Below, piece after piece: positions 25,471 to 34,050 of a DNA stretch of 38,815 nt (position 1 is its first letter; each line of letters starts with the position of its first letter). The stretch is from an uncultured Pelagibacteraceae bacterium. GTDB lineage: Bacteria; Pseudomonadota; Alphaproteobacteria; Pelagibacterales; Pelagibacteraceae. A program made the translations under genes and the position numbers. The notes under the pieces were generated by a model. That model did no database searches and was not told the origin of the DNA. It saw only the letters and a program-made list of their open reading frames with translations. Location of the stretch: assembly GCA_902527265.1 (NCBI GenBank), contig CABZNY010000011.1:1-38815 (forward strand). The letters are read 5' to 3'.

Positions 25471-26624
25471 TGAATAGAAAAATTCGCATCGGAATGGTTG
25501 GTGGTGGAAAAGATGCTTTTATTGGAAGTGTCCATAGAATAGCTTTAAGACTTGATGGGTATTATGAATTAGTTGCGGGATCATTTTCATCTGACTTTGA
25601 TAATTCAAAAGAAACTGGAAAAAATCTTGGTCTTGAAAATGATAGGATCTATAAAACCTACCAAGAGATGGCAGAGAAAGAGTCATCTAGACCAGACGGT
25701 ATTGATGTAGTTTCAATAGTAACACCAAATCATTTACATGTACCTATTGCAAAAATCTTTGCAGATAAAGAGATTCATATTATTTGCGATAAGCCAATTG
25801 GTATGTCTAGTGAGGAAGCAATAGATCTTAAAAAGATAATTGAAAGTAAAAAATTAATATTTGCTTTAACGCACAATTATACTGGTTATCCTATGGTTCG
25901 ACATGCAAGATCTTTAGTTAAAAAAGGAGACTTAGGTTCTTTAAGAGTTATTCAAGCTGAATATCCACAAGATTGGTTAACTACAAAGGCAGAGGATAGT
26001 GGATTAAAGCAAGCGGAGTGGAGAACTGATCCTAATAGATCAGGCGCAGGTGGTTGTATAGGTGATATTGGAACTCATGCCTATAATTTGATTAGATTTA
26101 TAACTGGATTAGAGGTAGATGAAATTTCGGCTGATATTCATACATTTATTGAAGGGAGAAAAGTAGATGATAATGCCCAAATAATGCTAAGATTTATAGG
26201 GGGTGCGAAAGGATCAATATGGTCAAGCCAGGTAGCAGTTGGAAACGAAAATAATCTCAAAATAAGAGTATATGGAGAAAATGCTGGTATAGAATGGAGA
26301 CAAGAGGATCCTAATTATCTTAGTTATACAAAATTTGGAAACCCTACTCAAAATATTACGAGAGGCAGTAATGCTACAAGTGAAGAAGCTAAAAATGTAA
26401 CAAGAATCCCCCAAGGTCATCCAGAAGGTTATTTAGAAGGTTTTGCTAATATTTATAGTGATGTTTACAAAGAGCTTTCAGCTAATATTAATAATCAAGA
26501 ATACGATAAGTCAAATAATTGCTACCCTTCAATTGATGATGGAATTGATGGAATGAAGTTTATAGAAAACGTTATTAAGTCAAGTAAGAACAATAGTAAA
26601 TGGATCCAATTTAATTCTAATTAA
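25470..26624 (+). CDS. Gfo/Idh/MocA-family NAD(P)-dependent dehydrogenase
   Basis: This 384-residue oxidoreductase has an N-terminal Rossmann fold (IGMVGGGKDAFIG, residues 7-19), the cofactor/catalytic lysine motif as CDKPIG (106-111) in place of the usual EKP, and the C-terminal catalytic patch GDIGTHAYNLIRF. Family members oxidise sugars, inositols, sugar acids or acetal groups. It starts on the last base of the isomerase gene, so the pair forms a two-gene unit. Both enzymes would act on the sugar imported by the divergent ABC system. The substrate cannot be named from sequence. Confidence 0.9.
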   Translation: MNRKIRIGMVGGGKDAFIGSVHRIALRLDGYYELVAGSFSSDFDNSKETGKNLGLENDRIYKTYQEMAEKESSRPDGIDVVSIVTPNHLHVPIAKIFADKEIHIICDKPIGMSSEEAIDLKKIIESKKLIFALTHNYTGYPMVRHARSLVKKGDLGSLRVIQAEYPQDWLTTKAEDSGLKQAEWRTDPNRSGAGGCIGDIGTHAYNLIRFITGLEVDEISADIHTFIEGRKVDDNAQIMLRFIGGAKGSIWSSQVAVGNENNLKIRVYGENAGIEWRQEDPNYLSYTKFGNPTQNITRGSNATSEEAKNVTRIPQGHPEGYLEGFANIYSDVYKELSANINNQEYDKSNNCYPSIDDGIDGMKFIENVIKSSKNNSKWIQFNSN

Positions 26625-26796
26625 ATTTTGTTGATAAATATAATTAATAAAACCTATTTTGATCTTTTATTTTTTTTAATAATTTGAAATCAATTTTCTA
26701 GAATGGTAAATTACTTTTACCATATCTCATGGTGAAAAAGAGATCGATATCGCATCGGTTAAAAGCGAGTTTTGGAAAAACAAACAAGGAGAGTGT
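26625..26796 (+). promoter_or_regulatory. Leader of the 63-residue small gene, with inverted repeats
   Basis: This 172-base non-coding stretch is the longest in the window. A candidate promoter is TTGAAA (26684-26689), 17 bases, TAAATT (26707-26712). A perfect 8-base inverted repeat, ATGGTAAA with TTTACCAT (26703-26723), covers that -10 box and could be an operator. It is followed at once by ATCTC/GAGAT (26724-26744, 11-base loop) and CGATATCG (26745-26752), which could form RNA structure. AAGGAGAG lies just before the ATG at 26797. Operator or RNA switch cannot be told apart here. Confidence 0.45.
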
Positions 26797-26988
26797 ATGA
26801 AGAGAATGCACAGAGTGTTAAGTTCGTTTAGCCGAGGCTCAAAGAACGCTAAGCTAAATCAACTTATGTTTAGAAATTTGAAAACTGTAGAAACTAATGC
26901 AAATGGCACAAGTGGATATGTTATCAAATCAGGAAAAAACTCTGGAGAAACATTAGCACATATAAAGAAAGAGACTAAAAAAATATAG
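26797..26988 (+). CDS. Small basic protein of unknown function (63 aa)
   Basis: I do not recognise this protein. It has 63 residues, with many lysines and arginines (MKRMHRVLSSFSRGSKNAKL at the start, HIKKETKKI at the end), no signal peptide and no membrane segment. It has a very good ribosome site (AAGGAGAG), its own possible promoter and a strong terminator 13 bases after the stop, which together argue for a real and well-expressed single gene. It could bind nucleic acid or ribosomes, but nothing in the sequence proves this. An internal inverted repeat near 26824-26849 might also mean that the transcript acts as RNA. Confidence 0.65.
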   Translation: MKRMHRVLSSFSRGSKNAKLNQLMFRNLKTVETNANGTSGYVIKSGKNSGETLAHIKKETKKI

Positions 26989-27001
26989 CTTAAAGAATGA
27001 G

Positions 27002-27038
27002 ATATGGGGCATGTAAAAATAACTGCCCCATATTTTTT
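27002..27038 (+). terminator. Rho-independent terminator after the small gene
   Basis: A ten-base-pair stem (ATATGGGGCA with TGCCCCATAT, 27002-27011 and 27024-27033) encloses a 12-base loop and is followed by a run of six T on the plus strand. It ends the small-gene transcript. The opposite strand lacks a T run after the stem, so it should serve the facing cupin gene less well. Confidence 0.88.
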
Positions 27039-27042
27039 CTTT

Positions 27043-27444
27043 CTATTTTACTGGGGTCATAATTTTTTGGCCTTCAACACCCATAGCAACAACAATTGCT
27101 TTAACAGGAACATCTCCAATATTTTTTGACTCATGAGCTACACCTACATCTTCAATAAATGCATCTCCAGCTTTGTAAACATAGCTTTTGCCACCTTGAG
27201 TAAGTTCAATTTCTCCTTGTTGTATCATTATTAAAACAGGGAACGAGTGAGTATGCGGAACTACAGGACCTCCTACGGGCACAGTAAATTCAAAAGCCGT
27301 AATCTTTGCTTTTCCTGATGGATAAACAATATCGTTACCCATACCAGTCTGACTAGTTGATAAAATTCTTTTTACATGACCATCAGCAAAAACAGAGCTG
27401 TTTAAACCAAATAATACAAATAAAATTAAAAATAATTTTTTCAT
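27043..27444 (-). CDS. Exported cupin-domain protein
   Basis: This 133-residue protein has a signal peptide (residues 1-20, ending VFA) and a single cupin barrel. The first cupin motif is seen in GGPVVPHTHSFPVLIMIQQG, with two histidines as metal ligands, and the second in DAFIEDVGVAHESKNIG, with a third histidine. Small periplasmic cupins bind metals or small ligands and some are dioxygenases; the role here is unknown. It faces the small basic-protein gene and is separated by 70 bases from the SOUL gene behind it. Confidence 0.85.
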   Translation of the reverse strand: MKKLFLILFVLFGLNSSVFADGHVKRILSTSQTGMGNDIVYPSGKAKITAFEFTVPVGGPVVPHTHSFPVLIMIQQGEIELTQGGKSYVYKAGDAFIEDVGVAHESKNIGDVPVKAIVVAMGVEGQKIMTPVK

Positions 27445-27514
27445 AAAATACCTTTCTGATTAATGAAGTTAGACTATCAGGCGATAGAAATTAATATATA
27501 TGGCAAAATGTAAT

Positions 27515-28087
27515 CTATTTACTCCACTCAACTTTAAACATAGCTTCGTTACGTCTCATCATAGGAAGCGTAAAAGGCCCATTATAGGTTGCTCTTATTG
27601 GGGGTCCTTTAATGATTACTTTATCCTCTGAGAGTTTTTTATTAAGAATTTCTTTATGTTTGAAGAAATTATTATTTGAGGCTCTTCCAGAATATTCTAT
27701 TACAGCAAAAAAACCTTCTTCTATTGTTGAGATTTTAATATCTAAATTTGTAGGTATAGGTGCATTCTCTTTTGTAAAATTTGATGGAAGGTAAAATTGC
27801 ATATAGTATCCATTATCCTTCTCACCCTGTGTTACTGGGACAGTCATTTTAATTTCTTGGGATTTATTATTCTGACCCGAGATATATTTAAAAAGTTTTC
27901 TAAAACTACTGTCATCATTTCTACTTAAAACTTCGACAACTAGACGGTCTTTATAATGTCTCACTTCGTATATTTCAGATTTATATACTACATCATATTG
28001 AGATTCCTCATAAGCCATTGAAGTAGAGTAAGGTAAAATACAGAATATATAAATCAAAAAAGATATTGATATTATTGGTTTTCTCAT
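27515..28087 (-). CDS. SOUL family heme-binding-like protein, exported
   Basis: This 190-residue protein carries an N-terminal signal peptide (about 1-25, ending SMA) and a SOUL domain. Typical SOUL features are YKSEIYEVRHYKDRLVVEV at the start, FRKLFKYISGQN, then IKMTVPVTQ, the family's 'I.MT.PV' motif, and YNGPFTLPMMRRNEAMF at the end. SOUL proteins bind heme or porphyrin in some species; here this is inferred from family only. It follows the NAD(P)-binding protein gene without a gap and ends the long leftward run. Confidence 0.88.
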   Translation of the reverse strand: MRKPIISISFLIYIFCILPYSTSMAYEESQYDVVYKSEIYEVRHYKDRLVVEVLSRNDDSSFRKLFKYISGQNNKSQEIKMTVPVTQGEKDNGYYMQFYLPSNFTKENAPIPTNLDIKISTIEEGFFAVIEYSGRASNNNFFKHKEILNKKLSEDKVIIKGPPIRATYNGPFTLPMMRRNEAMFKVEWSK

Positions 28088-28744
28088 CTAGTTAGATCCT
28101 AACTCTTGCAACCTATCAGACAAATAAGTTTGCTCACTATTATTTCCTGAGGCAAGTTTGATCATTGCATTCACAACTATCTCAACTTTTATTGGAGTGT
28201 ATTTTTTAAATCCACCAAAAAAGAATAAGGATAGAAATTTCATCACTGGAATTCCTAAAACTTCAACAATTCTAAGGTCTTTTCTATTTCCAACTAAAAA
28301 TGAAGGTTGAATAATGCTTAGGTTGGGAAACCCAATCTTTTTTAGCTCCTCCTCTACTTGACCTTTATTTTTTAAATATGTACTTGAGGCTTTTGGGTTT
28401 GCTCCAATTGAGGAGACGTAAATAAAATTACTAATTGAATTAAATTTTGCAATTTTTGCCAATTGTACAGGCAAGTCATACTCTATTCTTCTGTATTCGT
28501 TTTTATCGGGTGTATCTTTGTGAGTTGTACCAATGCAAAAAAAACAATCTTCACCTGTTAATTTTTCTTTTAAAGTGTCTAAATCTAAAAAATCAGTTTT
28601 AATTACTTCAACTTTTACATTATCAATAGAAGGTAATTCTCTAACAAATATTTTTATTTTGTTGTAATCATTATTCTTGATTAAATTATCTAGTAAATTA
28701 GATCCAATTAACCCAGATGAACCAAATAAAACAGCGGTTTTCAT
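28088..28744 (-). CDS. NAD(P)-binding Rossmann protein, HTATIP2-like atypical SDR
   Basis: This 218-residue protein begins with a Rossmann motif GSSGLIGSNLL (residues 8-18) and contains FIYVSSIGANPKASSTYLKN, the family's serine plus Y...K stretch. NLSIIQPSFLVGNRKD follows, as in extended/atypical SDRs related to HTATIP2 and YwnB. Such proteins bind NADPH and act as oxidoreductases or redox-responsive factors; the substrate is unknown. The gene sits two bases after the aminotransferase and directly before the SOUL gene. Confidence 0.85.
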   Translation of the reverse strand: MKTAVLFGSSGLIGSNLLDNLIKNNDYNKIKIFVRELPSIDNVKVEVIKTDFLDLDTLKEKLTGEDCFFCIGTTHKDTPDKNEYRRIEYDLPVQLAKIAKFNSISNFIYVSSIGANPKASSTYLKNKGQVEEELKKIGFPNLSIIQPSFLVGNRKDLRIVEVLGIPVMKFLSLFFFGGFKKYTPIKVEIVVNAMIKLASGNNSEQTYLSDRLQELGSN

Positions 28745-28746
28745 TA

Positions 28747-29898
28747 TTATTTTAAATACTCTTCTTTCATAAATTTTTTTATTCTATTTGCTCCTTCAAT
28801 TATATCCTCAGTGCTTCTAGCGTATGAAAACCTTATTGTAGAATTTCCTCTTTTTTGATCGAAATCTAGACCAGGAGTTATTGCTACTCCTGCTTTATCA
28901 AGCACTTCTTTACAAAAGTTAAGGCTATCTTTCGAGTACTCTGAAATATCAATGTAGATATAAAATGCACCATCTGGGGGAGAAAATTTATTTAAACCAG
29001 CCTTAGGTAGCTCTTCTAACAAAATTGATCTATTTTTTTTGTAAACATCTACGTTTTGGTTTAATTCATCTTTTGCATCCATTGCTGATAGAGCAGTTAA
29101 TTGACTGACATGTGGAGGGCAAATAAAAAGATTTTGAGATAATCTTTCTACTTGTCTCACATGATCTTCAGGAACAATCATCCAGCCGACTCTCCAACCA
29201 GTCATAGAAAAATATTTAGAAAATGAGTTTATAACATAACATTCATTTGAAATTTCTAGTGCAGATGTAGGATTATTTTCATATTGAATTCCGTGATAAA
29301 TCTCATCACTAATAAAACTCACTTTATTCTCATGGGCTGTATTAATAAGTTCTTCTAGTTTTTTTTTATCAAGCATTGAGCCAGTGGGATTTGCAGGAGA
29401 AGCAACTAATAAACCATTTAAATTATTTTCTTTTATATCTTTCGGTATGGGCTGAAATTTATTTTGTAATTCTGTAAAAATATCAACTGGAATTAAATCT
29501 TGTGACTTTAAAATTTGTCTATAACTAGGATAGCCTGGAGCGGCAATGCCTACTCTATCTCTAACATCAAACAATGCTGCAAAAGAAAGTATAAATGCCC
29601 CTGAAGATCCAGTTGTTATAATTATTCTATCTGGGTTTAGATCAATATTGTACCAATCTCCATACAATTTAGAAATTCTATTTCTTAATTCTGGTAAACC
29701 TAAAGTAACAGTATAGCCAAGATCATTATTAGAAATTTCATCTGAAATAAATTGTTTGGCAAGTTTTGGTGCTGGTGTTCCTGGTTGACCTACTTCCATA
29801 TGAATTACATGCTTGCCATTAGCTTCTGCTTTTCTAGCAGACTCCATTACATCCATTACTATAAATGGATCAACATTACTTCTTTTAGATTTCTTCAT
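28747..29898 (-). CDS. Pyridoxal-phosphate aminotransferase, class I/II
   Basis: This 383-residue protein is a fold-type I aminotransferase. It begins with HVIHMEVGQPGTPAPK, typical of the aspartate/aromatic class, has TGSSGAFILSF for phosphate binding, ASPANPTGSMLD around the conserved asparagine, DEIYHGIQY for the cofactor aspartate, and the Schiff-base lysine in SFSKYFSMTGWRVGW. IRFSYARSTEDI contains the C-terminal arginine for the substrate carboxylate. It transfers an amino group between an amino acid and a 2-ketoacid; the specific pair is unclear. Confidence 0.93.
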   Translation of the reverse strand: MKKSKRSNVDPFIVMDVMESARKAEANGKHVIHMEVGQPGTPAPKLAKQFISDEISNNDLGYTVTLGLPELRNRISKLYGDWYNIDLNPDRIIITTGSSGAFILSFAALFDVRDRVGIAAPGYPSYRQILKSQDLIPVDIFTELQNKFQPIPKDIKENNLNGLLVASPANPTGSMLDKKKLEELINTAHENKVSFISDEIYHGIQYENNPTSALEISNECYVINSFSKYFSMTGWRVGWMIVPEDHVRQVERLSQNLFICPPHVSQLTALSAMDAKDELNQNVDVYKKNRSILLEELPKAGLNKFSPPDGAFYIYIDISEYSKDSLNFCKEVLDKAGVAITPGLDFDQKRGNSTIRFSYARSTEDIIEGANRIKKFMKEEYLK

Positions 29899-29923
29899 TT
29901 AGTCTCTATTTTCGGATTAAATA

Positions 29924-30115
29924 TTATAAACTGATCTTAAATACTCTTGCTGTTTTTTCGTCTGAAATGTTTAGAATTTTAAACTTAGATGTTTTTTCTA
30001 ACTTTTGACCTTTATTAGTTACAAAAGATTTCATTTTTTTTACTTCACCCTCAGGCATTTTTCTAGTGTATTTTAAAGTATGTTTTTTTGATCCTATAAT
30101 AAATATTGTTTTCAT
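29924..30115 (-). CDS. Small basic protein of unknown function (63 aa)
   Basis: This frame of 63 residues lies in the 230-base gap between the histidine phosphatase and aminotransferase genes, in the same direction. It starts MKTIFIIGSKKHTLKYTRK and is lysine-rich, with no signal peptide or membrane segment. No ribosome-binding site is seen. Position inside a tightly packed run and a sensible amino acid composition favour a real gene. I do not recognise a family. Confidence 0.5.
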   Translation of the reverse strand: MKTIFIIGSKKHTLKYTRKMPEGEVKKMKSFVTNKGQKLEKTSKFKILNISDEKTARVFKISL

Positions 30116-30133
30116 AAATGTTAAATTAATATA

Positions 30134-30682
30134 TTACAAAGTATCAATTGATCCAATAATATTTAAATTCTTATCGGTTATTACTATTTCTCCTGAGGAA
30201 GTCCCTATATTTAACATTGAGGATATAACTACAAAATGGGTAACAAAAATTATATTTTCATCACCATTCCATTGATTAATAAACTCTTTTAGTTGATTTA
30301 TTTGTTTTTCTTCATTTGCTTCAAATCTCATGTCATAAAAAGAATTTAAAGCACTAAATGTTTGATAATTTTTAAAAGCAAATTTAGCCGTGTCAATACA
30401 TCTGCACCATTCACTCGAATAGACATTTTCAATCTTAATTTGATTTTTATAAAATATGTTTCCAATAAATTTTGACTGTTCAATTCCTCTTTGATTTAAA
30501 TTTCTTTGTGTAGAACAATCATTTAAATCAAAATTCTCTGGATCTCCATTTCCTGGTGCAAGCGCGTGTCTAATAAAAATTATTTTTCCTCCTTCTTTTA
30601 AAGAAGGAAGAATTTCCTCTATAGAATAAGCAGAATTAACTACAAAAATTTGAATAAAAAATATTATTATTAGTTTTTTCAT
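30134..30682 (-). CDS. Exported histidine phosphatase family protein
   Basis: This 182-residue protein has a signal peptide (about 1-20) and a phosphoglycerate-mutase-like fold. The phosphate-accepting histidine is H39 in FIRHALAPG, where the standard RHG reads RHA. The stretch ENFDLNDCSTQRNLNQRG contains further conserved residues, EWCRCIDTA supplies the second arginine, and FVTHFVVI the second histidine. It should remove phosphate from a small molecule in the periplasm. It starts one base after the TPR gene ends. Confidence 0.88.
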   Translation of the reverse strand: MKKLIIIFFIQIFVVNSAYSIEEILPSLKEGGKIIFIRHALAPGNGDPENFDLNDCSTQRNLNQRGIEQSKFIGNIFYKNQIKIENVYSSEWCRCIDTAKFAFKNYQTFSALNSFYDMRFEANEEKQINQLKEFINQWNGDENIIFVTHFVVISSMLNIGTSSGEIVITDKNLNIIGSIDTL

Positions 30683-31231
30683 TTACACAGATTGATTTTT
30701 AATCAATTCTTTAATCTGTGGTATCATTATTTCAGGTGACCTCATGGACGGATAAATCTCTTTTACTTTTTCATAACTCTTTAAGGCCTTTTCGTAATTT
30801 TTTAATTTAATTTGAACAAGACCCTGTCCTGATAATGCTCCAAAATGTCTTTTCTCCAATTTTAATACCATGTCTATATCATTTTGAGAATCTTGATATT
30901 TACCCATTAAATAAAAGACAGTTGCTCGTTTATTCCAAGCTTCTGCCCAATTAGGATCTTTTTTAATTACTGTTGTGAATATATCTACAGCAATTGAATA
31001 TTGCTCCTGGTTCATAAATTTTGTTCCTCTTGATAGCAAAGAAGTTAAATTTTGATTAGTTGGATGTTTTGTCCAAATATCCCAGATTTTCATCTCTGTA
31101 TCAATTGCAATTGAGTAATTTTGAATTTTTAACTTTTCAAATAAGTTATTTAATCTTATTTCATTTTCATTAGAGTTTGATGAGGTACTAATAAAAAAAA
31201 TAGCAAGAAAAATGGTAATTATTTTTTTCAT
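30683..31231 (-). CDS. Exported TPR-repeat protein
   Basis: This 182-residue protein has an N-terminal signal sequence (MKKIITIFLAIFFISTSSNS) and at least three tetratricopeptide-like repeats across residues 70-170. Clear repeat cores are AEAWNKRATVFYLMGKYQDS, FGALSGQGLVQIKLKNYEKA and the following SYEKVKEIYP. It resembles small TPR proteins seen in alphaproteobacteria and would serve as a protein-protein adaptor in the periplasm. It lies seven bases after the TldE gene. Confidence 0.88.
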   Translation of the reverse strand: MKKIITIFLAIFFISTSSNSNENEIRLNNLFEKLKIQNYSIAIDTEMKIWDIWTKHPTNQNLTSLLSRGTKFMNQEQYSIAVDIFTTVIKKDPNWAEAWNKRATVFYLMGKYQDSQNDIDMVLKLEKRHFGALSGQGLVQIKLKNYEKALKSYEKVKEIYPSMRSPEIMIPQIKELIKNQSV

Positions 31232-31238
31232 TTAGAAA

Positions 31239-32558
31239 TTATTTTCCTCCAACAACCATGCCTTCAACCTTCATTGTTGGTGAATTTGTTGCATAGTTAA
31301 ATTCTAAATCGTCGGCTAAGGTAATATTTTTGAAAATATTATTTAAGTTTCCAGCAATTGTAATTTCACTTACTGGATATGAAAACTCACCATTCTCAAT
31401 CATCATACCAGATGCTCCTACAGAATAATCACCATTAATAATATTTGTGCCATGACCGATAGTTTCTTTGATGTACAAGATTTTATTTTCTGATTTTACT
31501 AGATCTTCAAATGTTTTTGATCCATTTTGAAAATATAAATTTGTTGTTCCACTTGCCCTACCATTAGACTTTCTGTTTATTTTTTTCCCATTATAAGTAT
31601 CAATTAAATAGTCTTGAAGAATACCGTTTTTAATCAAATCAAGGTTAACAACTGCTATACCTTCGCTATCAAAGTAACGAGATCCATTGGCTTTTCTTAT
31701 ATTACCCTGATCTTGTATATTTATTTCAGGGTTAAAAACTTGTTGATTTAATTTATCTTTTAAAAATGTAGTACCTTTTGCAATTGCACTTGATGATATT
31801 GCACTTGCAAAAATAGATAGAAAGTTTTTTGAAATTCTTTTATCAAATATCAGACTAATTTTTTCACTTTTTATTTTTTGTGGATTTAATTTCTTTACTG
31901 CATGCTCTGCTGCAATAGATCCAAGTTGTTTAGGTTTCAAAATATCACTATAAAACCTTTTACTTGTATATTCATAATCTCTTTCCATACTTCCGTTGCT
32001 TTTTGAAACAACTTCACAATATGCAGTAAATTGTGAAGTTTTATATCCATCAGCAAATCCATTTGAATTGGCTAATAAAAAATTTGATTTGTTCTCACCA
32101 AATCCAGATCCATTAGTATTTATTATTTTATCATTTGAAAAAGCTTCCTCTTCTGCCTCTTTTATATAATTAATCTTGTCTTCATTGCTTAAATGAGTTT
32201 CATCATACAAGTCTAAGTCTTTTAATCCTTTAAAATGGAGGTCTTTATCTGGTAATGAATTATATTCATCCTCAGGTGTAATCTTCATTGTTTCAATGCA
32301 TCTATTTACTAACTCATCTAAATTACTTTCTTTAAGATTTGATGAGGCTATTGAGGACTTTTTTTTACCTAAATAAGTTGTAAGGACTACTCCAAGATTT
32401 TCAGACCTTTCAGATCCATCAAGTTTTTTACTCCTTACATTTACATTTTCAGAAACAGAACTTTGCACTAATATATTTGCATCAGATGAACCTAATTTTT
32501 TTGACTTACTAAGGCATATATCTGCAATTTTTTTTAGATACTCTTGATCTTTAATCAT
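31239..32558 (-). CDS. pmbA: TldE/PmbA subunit of the TldD-TldE protease
   Basis: This 439-residue protein is the metal-free partner of TldD. Together they form a protease that trims unfolded peptides, acting on modified peptides such as microcin B17 precursors and on the CcdA antitoxin in E. coli. GRASGTTNLYFQNGS and GASGMMIENGEFSYPVSEIT are typical PmbA segments, and no HExxH is present. The start is placed at ATG 32558, four bases after the tldD stop, rather than at a TTG inside tldD. Confidence 0.9.
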   Translation of the reverse strand: MIKDQEYLKKIADICLSKSKKLGSSDANILVQSSVSENVNVRSKKLDGSERSENLGVVLTTYLGKKKSSIASSNLKESNLDELVNRCIETMKITPEDEYNSLPDKDLHFKGLKDLDLYDETHLSNEDKINYIKEAEEEAFSNDKIINTNGSGFGENKSNFLLANSNGFADGYKTSQFTAYCEVVSKSNGSMERDYEYTSKRFYSDILKPKQLGSIAAEHAVKKLNPQKIKSEKISLIFDKRISKNFLSIFASAISSSAIAKGTTFLKDKLNQQVFNPEINIQDQGNIRKANGSRYFDSEGIAVVNLDLIKNGILQDYLIDTYNGKKINRKSNGRASGTTNLYFQNGSKTFEDLVKSENKILYIKETIGHGTNIINGDYSVGASGMMIENGEFSYPVSEITIAGNLNNIFKNITLADDLEFNYATNSPTMKVEGMVVGGK

Positions 32559-32562
32559 TTTA

Positions 32563-33975
32563 TTAGAGTTGAGTTCCACCAACAGTCATATTATTTATAA
32601 GTAGAGATGGTTGTCCAACACCAACAGGTACGCCTTGTCCAGCTTTACCACACGTTCCAATGCCAGGATCTAACATCATATCATTTCCAACCATTAAAAT
32701 TTCTTTTAAAGAAGATGGTCCATCACCAATTAAAGTAGCTCCTTTAATTGGAGAACCAATTTTTCCATTTATAATCTCATAAGCTTCTGTACAGTTAAAA
32801 ACGAATTTTCCAGAGGTAATGTCAACTTGACCACCGCCAAAACTTACAGCAAAAATACCTTTATCTACTGACTTAATCATTTCTTCTTGGGTGTTTGATC
32901 CACCTAACATTATCGTATTTCTCATTCTAGGCATCACAACATGTTTATAACTCTCTCTTCTTCCATTTCCTGTTGATTTTGTATTCATAAGTCTTGCATT
33001 TAATCTATCTTGCATGAAATTTTTTAAGATACCATTTTCAATTAAAACTGTTCTTTCTGTTGGCGTTCCTTCATCATCAATATTTAAACTACCTCTTCTA
33101 TTATCTAATGTTCCGTCGTCGATTATTGTTACTCCATCACTTGCAACTTTTTTACCAACTAAATCATGAAAAGCTGAAGTTTTTTTTCTATTAAAATCTC
33201 CTTCTAGTCCATGACCGACAGCTTCATGAATTAAAATTGCAGGCCAACCAGGTCCTAGAACAACTTTCATTTCTCCTGCAAGAGAAGGTTTACTTTCTAT
33301 ATTCGTACTTGCAATTCTAAAAGCTTCATCACAAACTTTTTTCCAATTATCATTTTTAAGATATTCATCATAATCCTGTCTTCCACCAATACCAAAAACA
33401 CCAGTTTCTTTTCTACCATTCTTTTCAACCATTACTGACATATTTATTCTAACTAAAGGTCTATTATCTGATAATAATTCTCCTCCAGATCTAATGATCT
33501 CAACATTTTTCTTTTCTGCTAGAAGACTAGCTGTTACTTGTTTAACTGAACTATCTTTTGATCTGGCATATTCATTCATATTGTTCAGCAATTCAATTTT
33601 TGATTTCATTGACTTGCTCTCAATTGGATCAACGTCTTTATAAAGCTTCTGATTAGTTTTTTTAATTTCTGAATTATATGTTCCGCTATTATTTTTTAAA
33701 GTTGACTTAAGATTTTCGCTTGAATTTTTTAATGATTTTTCTGAAATTTCGTTTGAATGAGAATAAGCGACTGTTTCACCTGTTACAGCTCTGAAGCCAT
33801 AACCTAAGTCAGACGTATAATTTGAACTTTTAATTTTGTTATCATCTAATACAATTGTCTCAGATTTTGTATCCTCTATATAAAGCTCACCATCATCACA
33901 ATTATTTAGAGTTTCAGAAACAATGCTATCTGCTTTTTCTGAAGTTAATTCTGAATTTTTTAGTAAAGAAGACAT
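32563..33975 (-). CDS. tldD: TldD metalloprotease subunit
   Basis: This 470-residue protein carries the zinc motif HEAVGHGLEGD (H250, E251, H254-region) expected for the catalytic TldD subunit. CTEAYEIINGKIGSPIKGAT and MLDPGIGTCGKAGQGVPVGV near the C-terminus are hallmark segments, the latter with the third metal-ligand cysteine. It is slightly shorter than E. coli TldD (481). It heads the leftward run and is followed by TldE, making the usual heteromeric pair. Confidence 0.95.
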   Translation of the reverse strand: MSSLLKNSELTSEKADSIVSETLNNCDDGELYIEDTKSETIVLDDNKIKSSNYTSDLGYGFRAVTGETVAYSHSNEISEKSLKNSSENLKSTLKNNSGTYNSEIKKTNQKLYKDVDPIESKSMKSKIELLNNMNEYARSKDSSVKQVTASLLAEKKNVEIIRSGGELLSDNRPLVRINMSVMVEKNGRKETGVFGIGGRQDYDEYLKNDNWKKVCDEAFRIASTNIESKPSLAGEMKVVLGPGWPAILIHEAVGHGLEGDFNRKKTSAFHDLVGKKVASDGVTIIDDGTLDNRRGSLNIDDEGTPTERTVLIENGILKNFMQDRLNARLMNTKSTGNGRRESYKHVVMPRMRNTIMLGGSNTQEEMIKSVDKGIFAVSFGGGQVDITSGKFVFNCTEAYEIINGKIGSPIKGATLIGDGPSSLKEILMVGNDMMLDPGIGTCGKAGQGVPVGVGQPSLLINNMTVGGTQL

Positions 33976-34050
33976 TAGCTATATTTAAAGGTGAATTCTA
34001 TATTATCAAGAATGATATGCGCGATTATTGATCACATCAAGTAAGGCTAA

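Noticed and set aside
26701-26796. Glycine or SAM-type riboswitch in the leader of the small gene
   Set aside because: I looked for the conserved cores known from marine alphaproteobacteria and did not find them; only simple inverted repeats are visible.
27474-27487. CTATC-AGGC-GATAG inverted repeat upstream of the cupin gene
   Set aside because: Five-base arms with no T run; such short repeats are expected by chance.
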